A stretch of DNA of 64,000 nt from Flavobacterium sp. (GCF_004295795.1 NZ_SEBR01000027.1:1-64000), one strand, 5' to 3'. Positions 1-9,655 are shown, numbered from the stretch's first letter. Made by a program: numbers and translations. The notes: a model not told the origin generated them from the letters alone.

Positions 1-399
1 GGCTGTCAGGTCGCCAAAATCGGTCGTGCCGCGCGCCCTTTTGTTACTTTTGCGGCGAGGCAAAAGTAAGCCCCGCTGGCAGGCGACGAATCAAAATCAA
101 AGCCTGCGGCAGCGCAGCTACCGAAAGAAGCAAAATGAGCGAAGCTCATTTATCCACGCTTCGAGAGTGAGAGAAAGCTCCGGAAAAATAGAATTTCTTA
201 AAAGAAAAAGGATCGTCTTACGACAATCCTAGCCCGGATGACGGCAACTAGCCTTTTGCAGAAAAAACCGAATTTTTCTTGACTTAAAACAGCGACCAAA
301 GGAAGCTCGTTTTAAGACATAGAAAAACCGGTTTTTGCAAAAAAGCTGGTGCCAGTAAGCCGGAAAAAGCTCCAAAAAACAAAAAAATCCCACACTAAA
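1..399. other. Intergenic start of window, no gene recognised
   Basis: I see no convincing gene here. Positions 44-53 and 60-69 form a perfect 10-bp inverted repeat (TTACTTTTGC / GCAAAAGTAA). A copy of the dispersed repeat family described separately occupies about 233-350. A short open frame across 26-232 is rich in Arg, Lys and Ser, starts with GTG and has no family features, so I treat it as chance. Confidence 0.6.
233..350 (+). repeat. Dispersed hairpin repeat, copy 1
   Basis: The conserved core AGCGACCAAAGGAAGCTC lies at 291-308. It is flanked by CTTAAAAC and GTTTTAAG, which can pair to make a hairpin with the core in the loop. An AGCCCGGATG-like block precedes it. The same core recurs at about 10271, 30833 (minus), 34400 (minus) and 55020. 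The arms differ between copies but remain complementary, so structure seems to be kept rather than arm sequence. Confidence 0.75.
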
Positions 400-1167
400 A
401 TGAAACTAATTCAAAAAATAACAACGGCATTCCTGTTGCTGCTAGCAACGCAACAAACCGCTGCACAAAGCATAGAAAACACGATCCGGCAAAACGATAG
501 TTTGTTTTGGAACGCCTATAACGCTTGCGAAATCGAAAAAATGCACGCTTTCGTCGCAGAAGATCTCGAATTCTACCACGACAAAGGCGGCCTGCAAAAT
601 TCCTGGCTGGAGTTCAAAAAAGCGATGTCCGAGAACATCTGCGGCAAAAAAGATTGGCATTTGAGACGCGAGGCCGTGCGCGGTTCGGTGAAATTCTATG
701 TGATGGAAAAGAACAACGAGGTTTATGGCGCGATCCTTTCGGGCGAACACAAATTCTTCGTCTCCGAAAACGGAAAACCCGAATATGAAACCGGAGCGGC
801 GCGATTCACACATTTGTGGCTGCTCGAGAACGGCCAGTGGAAAATGAAACGCATTTTGAGTTTCGACCATCAGCCGGCGCATTATGCGAACGAGCGAAAA
901 ATCGTCTCCGTCCAAAACAAAAAACTAAAGCAATTCCAGGGAAAATACGGCAGCGGTCAAGGCGTAATCACAGTCGCGCCGGGTGATGGCAAGCTGCTGT
1001 TGACCTTGGGAGAAAATCGGTACGAGCTTTGGCCCGAGTCCGAAACCGTTTATTTCACGAAGGAGCGCGATCTCACTTTCGAGTTCGTGAAAGTCGGGGC
1101 GAAAGTCTCTGAATTGATCATCAAGGAACGCGGCTCGGTGGTCGAAAAAGCTTCAAAAACAAACTGA
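400..1167 (+). CDS. Exported NTF2-like (DUF4440-type) protein
   Basis: This 255-residue protein starts at the ATG at 400, which puts a clean signal peptide first (MKLIQKITTAFLLLL...TAAQ). The longer frame from 349 would bury it behind a Lys-rich stretch. Residues about 25-160 have the pattern of a SnoaL/NTF2-like domain (NDSLFWNAYNACEIEKM, then HDKGG, then WKMKRILSFDHQP). The last 85 residues form a separate beta-rich tail. Such proteins often bind small ligands or act as accessory periplasmic proteins, and no specific substrate can be named. The alpha/beta hydrolase gene begins 4 nt downstream on the same strand, so the two are probably co-transcribed. Confidence 0.65.
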   Translation: MKLIQKITTAFLLLLATQQTAAQSIENTIRQNDSLFWNAYNACEIEKMHAFVAEDLEFYHDKGGLQNSWLEFKKAMSENICGKKDWHLRREAVRGSVKFYVMEKNNEVYGAILSGEHKFFVSENGKPEYETGAARFTHLWLLENGQWKMKRILSFDHQPAHYANERKIVSVQNKKLKQFQGKYGSGQGVITVAPGDGKLLLTLGENRYELWPESETVYFTKERDLTFEFVKVGAKVSELIIKERGSVVEKASKTN

Positions 1168-1171
1168 AACA

Positions 1172-2095
1172 ATGAAAAAAACACTCTTTATAGGGGCGTT
1201 TCTCGTGGGAAGCCTCATCGGATTGCGCGCCCAAAACACAAGCGAAGGCGTCGCGACCGTCGATTCGAAAAAAGTCGGATACAAGACTTTCAACTTACAA
1301 CATCGAAAGGAAGGCGATCCCGTTCTGGTTTTCGAGCCGGGTTTGGGTGGCGGGACTTTCGATCCTATCCTGGCGCTTCTTCCCGACACGATTTCGGGCA
1401 TTCAGTATGAAAGAAGCGGATTGGGAAAATCGGAGTTGGATTTGGGATTGACCTCGGATGCGCAACTCGTCGATCGCCTTCACGGACTGTTGGTCGCTTT
1501 GAAGATAAAGCCGCCGTATCTGTTGGTCGGACATTCCATCGGCGGACCTTACATCCGGTTGTTCGCCTCAAAATATCCTACAGAAGTTTCCGGCCTTGTC
1601 TTTCTGGATCCGACCGATTTCATGCTGACCGCGGACGAAGACGAAAAGGCGAGAATCCAGTCCGGAAGCGGCACAGGTTATCGGAAAACGTTCGCGGCAG
1701 TCCTCAAAGCCATGTCGCAAAACAGTAATTTCGGTTCCGGAGCGCACAACGACGCCAAAAGAGCAATGGCATCGAACGGCGATGGCTATTTCCCGGAGTA
1801 TGCGAATTTGCCGCGTCTGGAAAACATTGCCGTTACCGTCGTTATTTCCTACAACAAATATATCGAAGCGCCAGATGAAGAAATGAACAAAAAACTGAAG
1901 TTGGGAATCGATTTCAAACCTTGGTGGAAACAATACGACGACTTGAGAATCAGCCATTACTGCGACTTGATCAAGGACAACGACCGCAGCTCGATCGTGC
2001 TTCTTCCGAAATACAGCCACGGTTTGTATTACCAAGATCCGAAGCTGATCGCGAAATTGGTCATCGAGAATTACAACAACGCAAAAAAGCCGTAA
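1172..2095 (+). CDS. Exported alpha/beta hydrolase
   Basis: The 307-residue product begins with a signal peptide (MKKTLFIGAFLVGSLIGLRA, cleavage near AQ). The alpha/beta hydrolase fold is shown by the nucleophile elbow GHSIGG, with Ser122 as the predicted nucleophile, an oxyanion-type stretch EPGLGGG at 55-61, and a late His in KYSHGLYY as the likely catalytic base. It should act in the periplasm on an ester, lactone or similar bond. The substrate is unknown. It follows the NTF2-like gene with a 4-nt gap. Confidence 0.8.
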   Translation: MKKTLFIGAFLVGSLIGLRAQNTSEGVATVDSKKVGYKTFNLQHRKEGDPVLVFEPGLGGGTFDPILALLPDTISGIQYERSGLGKSELDLGLTSDAQLVDRLHGLLVALKIKPPYLLVGHSIGGPYIRLFASKYPTEVSGLVFLDPTDFMLTADEDEKARIQSGSGTGYRKTFAAVLKAMSQNSNFGSGAHNDAKRAMASNGDGYFPEYANLPRLENIAVTVVISYNKYIEAPDEEMNKKLKLGIDFKPWWKQYDDLRISHYCDLIKDNDRSSIVLLPKYSHGLYYQDPKLIAKLVIENYNNAKKP

Positions 2096-2304
2096 TAGAC
2101 GCGTGCAACCTTTTTGCTCCAAAAACCGTCTTGCTCAACGGAGGCAATCCTGATTTCGAAATTCGCTTGGGTCAATTTACCTGAAAGAACCAATCCGTTC
2201 GGTATCGAATCCTTAAATCACTATTTTTAAACCAATTACCAAACAACAACCACGCCTGGGGCAAAGCTTGTCGCTCAAAGCCTAAAGCGAAAAATCATCA
2301 ATCT

Positions 2305-3177
2305 ATGAAACTTGTCATCGACAACATCGACAAGAAATATCCCAATGGCGTGCATGCGCTGAACGGCGTTTCTGTCAGTATCGAAAAAGGCATGTTCGGG
2401 CTTTTGGGTCCGAACGGCGCCGGAAAATCCTCACTTATGCGAACACTCGCCACGCTTCAGGAAGTCGATTCCGGCTCAGCTTTTCTGGGCGACATCGACG
2501 TTTTGCACGACAAGGAATCCGTAAGGAAAGTCTTGGGTTATCTGCCGCAGGAATTCGGCGTTTATCCGCGCACTTCGGCTGTCGATCTGCTAGACCATCT
2601 GGCGCTTCTCAAAGGTTTCGACAACAAGACCGAAAGACGTCAGATGATAGACGAATTGCTCGTGAAAGTCAATTTGTGGGAACATCGCAAAAATGCCGTG
2701 AGCAGTTATTCGGGCGGAATGCGCCAGCGTTTCGGGATCGCGCAATGCCTTATCGGAAATCCGAAATTGGTGATTGTCGACGAACCGACTGCAGGTCTCG
2801 ATCCCGGCGAGCGGAACCGTTTTTACAACATCTTGAGTGAAATCGGTGAAAACGTGATCGTGATTTTGTCGACGCACATCGTTCAGGACGTGCGCGAACT
2901 TTGCACGCAAATGGCCATTATGGACAAAGGGCGCGTACTTTTCAGCGGAAATACCGACGAAGCCTTGCTACAGATCAAGGACAAGGTTTGGGAACGCAAG
3001 ATCGACAAACACGAACTTTCGCAATATCAGCAGGATTTCAAGGTGATTTCGAACAAACTCGTTGGCGGAACGCCGCTGATTCACGTGTTCTCTGAAAATG
3101 CGCCGTCAAGCGGATTCGTCAAGGCCGAGGAAAATCTCGAGGACGTCTTTTTCGCCAAAATCCACGAACTCGTTTAA
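2305..3177 (+). CDS. ABC transporter ATP-binding protein
   Basis: This 290-residue nucleotide-binding domain is complete: Walker A GPNGAGKS at 35-42, Q-loop LPQEFGVYP near 80, signature YSGGMRQR at 135-142, Walker B LVIVDE at 155-160, D-loop GLDP and switch His191 (STHIV). It belongs to the ABC-2 exporter group. The next gene, 12 nt downstream, supplies the membrane part and carries a fused peptidase, so the pair is one transporter. Its cargo is not evident. Confidence 0.9.
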   Translation: MKLVIDNIDKKYPNGVHALNGVSVSIEKGMFGLLGPNGAGKSSLMRTLATLQEVDSGSAFLGDIDVLHDKESVRKVLGYLPQEFGVYPRTSAVDLLDHLALLKGFDNKTERRQMIDELLVKVNLWEHRKNAVSSYSGGMRQRFGIAQCLIGNPKLVIVDEPTAGLDPGERNRFYNILSEIGENVIVILSTHIVQDVRELCTQMAIMDKGRVLFSGNTDEALLQIKDKVWERKIDKHELSQYQQDFKVISNKLVGGTPLIHVFSENAPSSGFVKAEENLEDVFFAKIHELV

Positions 3178-3189
3178 TTCCAAGAAAGT

Positions 3190-6100
3190 ATGTGGAAATT
3201 TCTCAGATACGAGCTGCGCTACTGGCTTCGCACTCCCATGGTTTGGATCTTTACGTTGATTTACGCGTTGTTTGCCTTTGGAGCGACTGCTTCCGAAAAC
3301 ATCATCATTGGCGGAAATCCGGCGAATATCTTCAAGAACGCCCCGTTCCAGATCCAGAACTATTTTGCCATCATGTCCATCATTTTTTTGGTGCTCACGA
3401 CGGCTTTCATGAACGCTACGGCAAACCGCGATTTCGAGACCGGAATGTACCAATTCGTGTTCTCCTCGCCTATCAAAAAACGCGATTATTTCTTCGGAAA
3501 GTTCCTTGGCGCTTATATCGTTTCCTTGATTCCGATGTTGGGAATCGTCATTGGAACGCTGCTTGCACCGCCGATCGCAGTCGCTTTCGATTGGACGCCG
3601 GCAGAAAGATTCGGACCCATTTACTGGACGGCATTCCTGCAAGGTTTTCTGGCTTTCGGAATCCCGAACGTGCTTATTTCGGGTACGTTGATTTTCGGGT
3701 TGGCGATCATTTTCAGAAACACCGTCGTCTCATTCGTGGGAACGGTTCTGATGATCGTTTTCTATCTCGTTTCCGGAAGTTTTCTGGGCGATCTCGACAC
3801 CGAATGGATCTCGAATATCACCGATCCTTTCGGCACGCGACCGTTCGCTCTGGCCACGAAATATCTGACGATACAGGAAAAAAACCTGAGCGTCATTGCG
3901 CTTGAGGGCGATTTGCTTTGGAACAGATTGCTTTGGGTAAGCTTGGCGATAGTCATGCTCTTCGCGATCTATTGGAAATTCTCGTTCGACATCAAGACAA
4001 GGAAAACAAAGATCAAAAAAGACAAGGATGTCAAGATCCCGATGCTTTCCAACGCAGTTTTCACACCCAAAAGCGCGGGCGTTTTCACGTTCAGGTCGTG
4101 GTTGCATCTTATCCGATTCGAGACGAAAGCCGTGATCAAAAATCCGGTTTACATTACCGTGATGGCCATCGGATTCATCATTTTGATCGTCGGATTCTGT
4201 ACTTTGACCTCAAGTTTCGGAACCAAAAAATACGCCACGACGGCCATGGTTGCCAACAGCATAATGGATTCTTACGAAATTTTCTTCTACGGATTCATCG
4301 CGTTTTATACAGGCGTTCTGGTCTGGAAGGAACGCGACGCCAAATTCAACGAGATACAGGATGCGACGCCCGTAATTTCCGGAATGCTTTTCACCTCGAA
4401 GCTCATCGCGATTTTCACGTCGATTTTGCTCGTGATGGTCGTCTCGATTTTCCTCGGAATCTGCACGCAAGCCATTTACGGCTACACGAATTTCGAAATC
4501 GGATTGTACTTTAAGGAACTCATCCTGATCAAGATGTCGGGGATTTTCTTTCTTATCGTGTTGTCGCTTTTGCTGCATTATCTGATCAACAACCGCTACA
4601 TCGCTTGGGTTTCGTTCATCGCATTCACGATCATGAACAATTTCATTTGGGGCGCTTTCGAGATTTCGACCAATATGGTCAGGTTCGGCGCGCGTCCGGT
4701 GACGAGATATTCCGATATGAACGGATACGGTCCGTTCGTGCCAGGATTGAGTTGGTTCAGCGCGTATTGGTTCGCTTTCTGTGCGCTGCTCTTGCTCGTG
4801 ATTTCCATGTTCTACATCAGAGGAAAAGAGGAACATTTCAAAAACCGATGGAAAAACGCGCGATTCCGTTTCAGACAGAACAGGATCGCGATCGCGGCCA
4901 GTCTTTTGATTTTTGCGCTTTGCGGCGGATTCGTGTATTACAATACACAAGTCCTGAACACGTACGATTCTGAAAAGGAACAGGAAAACAAGTATGTCGC
5001 TTACGAGAAAAACTACAAAAAGTTCGAGGGCAAAATCCAGCCGCGTTACGTCAGTTTTGACTATAACATCGATTTGACGCCCGAAAAACGCGAGATGCAA
5101 GTGGCCATTTCGGCTTGGGTCAAGAACAAGTCAGGCGAGCCGATTCCGCAATTGCATTTTACTTTGCCCGATATTTCGGACGACTACCAAATCGCGGTTC
5201 CGAACTCGAAAATCAACACAGACGACAGGAAATCGCACTACAGGATTTACGATCTGGCCAAGCCGATGCAACCCGGAGATTCGATCCAGATCAAGGTTTC
5301 GATAAACAAAACCAGTCCGGGATTCGAGAATCAAGTGACTTTTACGAAGCTTACGCAAAACGGCACTTTCTTCAATTCCGAAGACATTCTGCCCAAATTC
5401 GGATACCAAAGAGAATACGAGATTTCGGACAAAAACGAAAGGGCGAAACTCAAGCTTCCGAAAAGGCAAAGACGCGCCAAACTCGATGACAACGACCTCA
5501 AAGCACGCGACAACACTTACATCGGCAACGATTCCGATTGGGTAAACGTCACCACGACGATCAGCACAAGTGAAAATCAGATCGCCGTTGCGCCAGGCTC
5601 GCTGAAAAAAGAATGGAAAGCGAATGGAAAACGCTATTTCAAGTACCAACTCGACCACAAAGCGCTCAATTTCTACTCGTTCATCTCGGCCGACTACGAA
5701 GTTGCACGCAAGAAATGGAACGGCATCGACCTCGAAGTTTATTACGACAAAAAGCACGCTTACAACGTTCCGAATATGTTGAAAGCCATGCAAAAATCGC
5801 TCGAATATTACACCAAAAATTTCGGGCCTTACTACCAAAAACAATGTCGCATCATTGAGTTTCCGGGCTATTCGAGTTTTGCCCAGGCTTTTCCGGGCAC
5901 GATGCCTTACAGCGAATCTGTCGGTTTCATCACCGATCTAACAAACGTGAAGCAAACCGACATCGACATGGTTTTCTACGTCGTTGCCCACGAAATGGGA
6001 CATCAATGGTGGGCGCACCAAATTTGTGGAGCAAACATGCAAGGCGCCGAAATGCTCAGCGAAAGTTTTGCGCAATATTCGGCATTGATGGTCATGGAAA

Positions 6101-6765
6101 AAGAGTATGGCAAAGATCGGATGAAGAAATTCCTGCAATATGAAATGGACAACTATTTGTCTGGCAGAAGTTATGAATCGGAAGGCGAACAACCCATCAT
6201 GAAGTGTGAAAACCAGCAATACATCCATTACCAAAAAGCGAGTATCGTGATGTATTACCTCAAGGAAATGGTCGGAGAAAACCAGACGAATCAGGCTTTG
6301 CGCAACCTTTTGACGCAATTTGGCTACAAGGACGCGCCTTATGCGACCTCGAATTTTGCCGTGCGCGAGTTCCGGAAAGTCACACCCGATTCGCTCCAAT
6401 ACCTGATTTCGGATTTGTTCGAGAACATCACTTTGTTCAGCAATCGCACCATGAAAGCGTCTTACGAGAAAAAAGGGAATGACTATGTGGTGACTTTAGA
6501 AACGCGTTCAGAAAAATTCCGGGCAGATTCCATCGGAAACGAAAAACCGATTCCTATTTCGGACTACATCGACATCGCCGTTTTTGCCAAACCCAAAGAG
6601 AACGAGCAATTCGGGAAAGTGCTTTCGAGACGACGCGTCAAGATTTCCAAAAAAGACAACGTGTTCCAATTCAACACGAAAGAAGAACCTTTCAACGCCG
6701 GAATCGATCCTTACAATTACCTGATCGACCGCGTTCCCGAAGACAATCTGAAGTCATTGCGCTAA
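3190..6765 (+). CDS. ABC-2 permease fused to M1-family metallopeptidase
   Basis: This 1191-residue fusion has two parts. The first ~590 residues carry about a dozen hydrophobic segments typical of ABC-2 permeases. The remainder is an M1 aminopeptidase-like region with the zinc motif HEMGH at about 934-938 and the third-ligand Glu in LSESFAQY about 20 residues later. GAMEN-like exopeptidase residues are not obvious. The peptidase probably faces the periplasm. Similar permease-peptidase fusions are known in Bacteroidota. The gene is coupled to the preceding ATPase. Whether it processes an exported peptide or has another role cannot be told from sequence. Confidence 0.85.
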   Translation: MWKFLRYELRYWLRTPMVWIFTLIYALFAFGATASENIIIGGNPANIFKNAPFQIQNYFAIMSIIFLVLTTAFMNATANRDFETGMYQFVFSSPIKKRDYFFGKFLGAYIVSLIPMLGIVIGTLLAPPIAVAFDWTPAERFGPIYWTAFLQGFLAFGIPNVLISGTLIFGLAIIFRNTVVSFVGTVLMIVFYLVSGSFLGDLDTEWISNITDPFGTRPFALATKYLTIQEKNLSVIALEGDLLWNRLLWVSLAIVMLFAIYWKFSFDIKTRKTKIKKDKDVKIPMLSNAVFTPKSAGVFTFRSWLHLIRFETKAVIKNPVYITVMAIGFIILIVGFCTLTSSFGTKKYATTAMVANSIMDSYEIFFYGFIAFYTGVLVWKERDAKFNEIQDATPVISGMLFTSKLIAIFTSILLVMVVSIFLGICTQAIYGYTNFEIGLYFKELILIKMSGIFFLIVLSLLLHYLINNRYIAWVSFIAFTIMNNFIWGAFEISTNMVRFGARPVTRYSDMNGYGPFVPGLSWFSAYWFAFCALLLLVISMFYIRGKEEHFKNRWKNARFRFRQNRIAIAASLLIFALCGGFVYYNTQVLNTYDSEKEQENKYVAYEKNYKKFEGKIQPRYVSFDYNIDLTPEKREMQVAISAWVKNKSGEPIPQLHFTLPDISDDYQIAVPNSKINTDDRKSHYRIYDLAKPMQPGDSIQIKVSINKTSPGFENQVTFTKLTQNGTFFNSEDILPKFGYQREYEISDKNERAKLKLPKRQRRAKLDDNDLKARDNTYIGNDSDWVNVTTTISTSENQIAVAPGSLKKEWKANGKRYFKYQLDHKALNFYSFISADYEVARKKWNGIDLEVYYDKKHAYNVPNMLKAMQKSLEYYTKNFGPYYQKQCRIIEFPGYSSFAQAFPGTMPYSESVGFITDLTNVKQTDIDMVFYVVAHEMGHQWWAHQICGANMQGAEMLSESFAQYSALMVMEKEYGKDRMKKFLQYEMDNYLSGRSYESEGEQPIMKCENQQYIHYQKASIVMYYLKEMVGENQTNQALRNLLTQFGYKDAPYATSNFAVREFRKVTPDSLQYLISDLFENITLFSNRTMKASYEKKGNDYVVTLETRSEKFRADSIGNEKPIPISDYIDIAVFAKPKENEQFGKVLSRRRVKISKKDNVFQFNTKEEPFNAGIDPYNYLIDRVPEDNLKSLR

Positions 6766-6771
6766 AATTCC

Positions 6772-6807
6772 AAACGGCAGAAATCGATTTTTCTGCCGTT
6801 TTGTTTT
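6772..6807 (+). terminator. Terminator after the ABC/M1 gene
   Basis: A 12-bp perfect stem (AAACGGCAGAAA / TTTCTGCCGTTT) starts 7 nt after the stop codon and runs into a T-rich tract. It closes the ABC operon before the DUF2807 gene. Confidence 0.85.
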
Positions 6808-6831
6808 TGTGCGAACTTTCGCCCGATTCTC

Positions 6832-6839
6832 TATATTTG
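6832..6839 (+). promoter_or_regulatory. Predicted -7 box TATATTTG for the DUF2807 gene
   Basis: TATATTTG matches the Bacteroidota TAnnTTTG element exactly and lies 17 nt before the ATG at 6857. The nearest upstream TTG (6807-6809) is 22 nt away, slightly more than usual. It excludes a start upstream of 6857. Confidence 0.6.
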
Positions 6840-6856
6840 CGCTACATCCAAACAAC

Positions 6857-7687
6857 ATGAAAAAACATTTACTCCTGCTCCTTTTCCTGAGCGCCGCCGC
6901 GGTTTCGGCACAAAAACTCAAAGGTTCGAAAAACGTGACTTCGGCCGCGGTCGAGATTGGGAATTTCGAGGCGATCGAAGTTGGCGACAACATAGAGATT
7001 TTTTTGTCCAAAGGCGATAAGTCGGAAGCTGAAATCGAAGCCGACGACAATTTACACGAGGCGATTTCGGTCACTGAAAGCACAGGAATTCTGAGGATTT
7101 CGGGTTCGCAACCTGTGGGAAGTTTCAAGAAGATGTCGGTAAAAATCACTTACACCGATGATCTGAAACTGCTGACAGTCAAAGGAACATCGAATGTGAC
7201 GGCTCTGACAGATCTGCAACTCGGCGATTTTACGATAAAGACTTTCGAGAGCGCCAAGGTTTTCGCGACGGTAAAAGGCAAGAAATTCACGCTGATGGCC
7301 AACGACAAATCGAAGTGCGAGCTAAATGTTTCGGCTGCCGAAAGCATTCTCGAACTCAACAACAACTCGAACGTGAAAGCGCTGATCGCATCGGACAAAC
7401 TCACGGTTGATATGTACCAGAAAGCTGCTGCGGCGATAGAAGGCGACATCAACGCCTTTAAACTCCGAATTGACAACAACGCGAACTTCGTCGGCAAAAA
7501 CCTCACGTGCAAAACCGCCGATCTGACCACCGAAGGCTCGAGCAATTGCAGCGTCGAAGTCACTGAAAAGGTCGTGATCGCGGCTTCGGGCAAGTCTGAA
7601 ATCAACCTGCACGGCGAACAGAAAATCGAGATCAACAAGTTTAGTGACAATGCTTTGATTTCGAAGAAGAACAATAAGGTGAAGTGA
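6857..7687 (+). CDS. DUF2807 (head GIN) domain exported protein
   Basis: The 276-residue product starts with a signal peptide (MKKHLLLLLFLSAAAVSAQ). The body is built of short repeating beta strands (LKLLTVKGTSNVT..., FTLMANDKSKCELNV, KLTVDMYQKAAAAI, KVVIAASGKSEINLHG), the pattern of the DUF2807 beta-helix. These are common periplasmic or outer-membrane proteins of unknown function in Bacteroidota. The ATG at 6857 was chosen because the TATATTTG promoter lies just upstream and the earlier in-frame ATG lies upstream of that box. Confidence 0.8.
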   Translation: MKKHLLLLLFLSAAAVSAQKLKGSKNVTSAAVEIGNFEAIEVGDNIEIFLSKGDKSEAEIEADDNLHEAISVTESTGILRISGSQPVGSFKKMSVKITYTDDLKLLTVKGTSNVTALTDLQLGDFTIKTFESAKVFATVKGKKFTLMANDKSKCELNVSAAESILELNNNSNVKALIASDKLTVDMYQKAAAAIEGDINAFKLRIDNNANFVGKNLTCKTADLTTEGSSNCSVEVTEKVVIAASGKSEINLHGEQKIEINKFSDNALISKKNNKVK

Positions 7688-7727
7688 GTGGCTTAGTGCC
7701 TGAGTGCGAAGTGCCTAAGTTTGTTTG

Positions 7728-8440
7728 GCGGCTCCGCTTCGCTCCGCCACTTACATTGCATTGGCTTTCTTTGGCTCGCTACGCGTCGCCGCTTTTCTGG
7801 CTCAAAACAACAAATGGTTCACCAAGATTTTCAACCGCGAATGCGCGAATTCTACTCACCAAGAAAGTAAATTCGCGAATTCGCGGTTAAATTTTTCATC
7901 GCCATAACCACCCTAAATTGGCGGCTCCGCTCCGCTCCGCCACTTACATTGCATTGGCTTTCTTTGGCTCGCTACGCGTCGCCGCTTTTCCAGCTCGAAA
8001 ACAACAACTATCTCACCAAGATTTTCAACCGCAAATTCGCGAATTCTACTCAGCAAGAAAGTAATTCGCGAATTCGCGGTTAAATTTTCATGGCCATAAC
8101 CACCCTAAATTGGTGGCTCCGCTTCGCTCCGCCACTAACATTGCATTTGCTTTCCTGGCTCGCTACGCGTCGCCGCTTTCTAGCTCAGCAAAAACGATGT
8201 GATTTTTGGCCACGAATGCACGAATTTATCTCGGCACCAAAACTAAATTCGCGAATTCGCGGTTAAATTTCCCAGTGCTACAACAATTGTGAATCGTCAG
8301 CTCCGCTCCGCTCCGCCACAACATTGCATTGGCTTTTCTTGGCTCGCTACGCGTCGCCCTTTTCCGGCTCACGAAAACAATATTCCATCAAGATTTTCAG
8401 CCGCGAATTCAAGATAAATTTTCATTGCGGTAATTAATTT
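7728..8440. repeat. Tandem array of four ~190-bp units
   Basis: Units begin near 7728, 7920, 8112 and 8297, each with a GGCTCCGCT(T/C)CGCTCCGCCAC block, then ACATTGCATTGGC, GGCTCGCTACGCGTCGCC, AAGATTTTCAACCGC, and usually an inverted pair CGCGAATTC...GAATTCGCGGTTAAAT. Spacing is 192, 192 and 185 bp, and the last unit is incomplete. Divergence rises toward the trxB side. Confidence 0.85.
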
Positions 8441-8442
8441 TT

Positions 8443-8495
8443 AGCCACGAATACACGATTACACGAGTAACACGATTCGTGCATTCGTGCCCAAA
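8443..8495. repeat. CACGAAT inverted repeat
   Basis: AGCCACGAATACACGATTACACG is answered by CACGATTCGTGCATTCGTGCC, an imperfect inverted repeat. The same GCCACGAATnCACGAAT theme appears near 8211, 41972 and 52280, so this is a dispersed intergenic family. Confidence 0.6.
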
Positions 8496-8658
8496 ATATC
8501 CGCGGCTTTGAATAAAATTTTGGAAACATAAAGCGAACGGCCGATAAGCAAAAACTGCAAATAATTTGAGGCTAGAATCAGCGGTAAAACTGGATTCGTG
8601 AAAAAATTCCAAAAAAAATCCCGGCCGAAACCAGGATTGATATAAAAGAAGAATTGTC

Positions 8659-9621
8659 TTAAGCGGTAATCGGCTCTTCGAGAGAAACCAAATAACGTTC
8701 GGCGTCAAGCGCTGCCATACAACCCGTTCCCGCGGCCGTAACAGCTTGGCGGTAAATGTTGTCCTGAACGTCTCCACAAGCAAAAACGCCGGGAAGATTG
8801 GTTTTCGTAGATTTTCCGTGCGTGATCAAATACCCGATGTCGTCCATTTCGAGTTGGCCTTTGAAGATGTCGGTGTTCGGTTTGTGTCCGATCGCGATAA
8901 ACAAACCTGTCACAGGAATTTCGGTTTTTTCAGAAGTCACATTGTCAAAAACGCGAATCCCTTCCACGACAGTATCGCCCAAAACTTCATCGATCTCGGA
9001 GTTGTACAAAACCTTGAGATTTGGCGTGTTGTTCACGCGGTGTTGCATCGCTTTCGAAGCTTTCATGTAGCCTTTTCTTACGAGCATCGTCACATTTCGG
9101 CAGATGTTTGCCAGATAAGTCGCTTCTTCTGCCGCCGTATCGCCTGCTCCAACAATCGCCACGTCTTGTCCTTTGAAGAAAAATCCGTCGCAGACCGCAC
9201 AAGCCGAAACGCCGCCTCCGCGCAATTTTTGCTCGCTTGGCAATCCTAGGTATTTCGCTGTCGCGCCTGTCGAAATGATAACTGTTTGAGCGTGGATTTC
9301 GGTCGTTCCGTCGACGATGACTTTGTGCCATCCGCCGAATTCCTTGTGGAATTGCACCATCGTGACCATTCCGAAGCGCACTTGTGTCCCGAAACGCTCG
9401 GCTTGTTGTTGCAATTGCGCCATCATTCCCGGTCCGTCGATGCCTTCCGGATAGCCCGGAAAGTTGTCGACTTCTGTGGTCGTGGTCAATTGTCCGCCCG
9501 GCTCAAGGCCAGTATAAATTACGGGATGCATGTCGGCGCGGGCTGCGTAAATGGCGGCCGTGTAGCCTGCCGGACCCGATCCGATGATCAAACACTTGAT
9601 TTTTTCGATTGTATCTGACAT
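8659..9621 (-). CDS. trxB: Thioredoxin-disulfide reductase
   Basis: The enzyme moves electrons from NADPH through FAD to thioredoxin in the cytoplasm. The 320-residue length is normal. The FAD-binding GSGPAG is at 14-19, the redox-active CAVCDG has Cys141 and Cys144, the NADPH motif GAGDTA is at 158-163, and the C-terminal FAD-site block reads ACGDVQDNIYRQAVTAAGTG. It is transcribed alone on the minus strand, with the DUF6483-like gene upstream on the same strand. Confidence 0.96.
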   Translation of the reverse strand: MSDTIEKIKCLIIGSGPAGYTAAIYAARADMHPVIYTGLEPGGQLTTTTEVDNFPGYPEGIDGPGMMAQLQQQAERFGTQVRFGMVTMVQFHKEFGGWHKVIVDGTTEIHAQTVIISTGATAKYLGLPSEQKLRGGGVSACAVCDGFFFKGQDVAIVGAGDTAAEEATYLANICRNVTMLVRKGYMKASKAMQHRVNNTPNLKVLYNSEIDEVLGDTVVEGIRVFDNVTSEKTEIPVTGLFIAIGHKPNTDIFKGQLEMDDIGYLITHGKSTKTNLPGVFACGDVQDNIYRQAVTAAGTGCMAALDAERYLVSLEEPITA

Positions 9622-9647
9622 GTTATAAGTCGTTGGTTTTTCGTCTG

Positions 9648-9655
9648 CAAATGTA
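9648..9655 (-). promoter_or_regulatory. Predicted -7 box TACATTTG for trxB
   Basis: On the minus strand this reads TACATTTG, an exact TAnnTTTG match, about 26 nt ahead of the trxB start. A clear TTG at the -33 position is not visible, so the call rests on the -7 box alone. Confidence 0.5.

Larger units (their letters stand above)
7688..8658. other. Non-coding gap with tandem repeat array
   Basis: There is no plausible gene in these 970 bases. Four degenerate copies of a unit of about 190 bp fill 7728-8440. The rest holds scattered CACGAAT/ATTCGTG repeats. Short open frames here are translations of the repeats. Confidence 0.75.

Noticed and set aside
26..232. 68-residue open frame at the window start
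   Set aside because: GTG start, highly basic composition, overlaps an inverted repeat and shows no family features.
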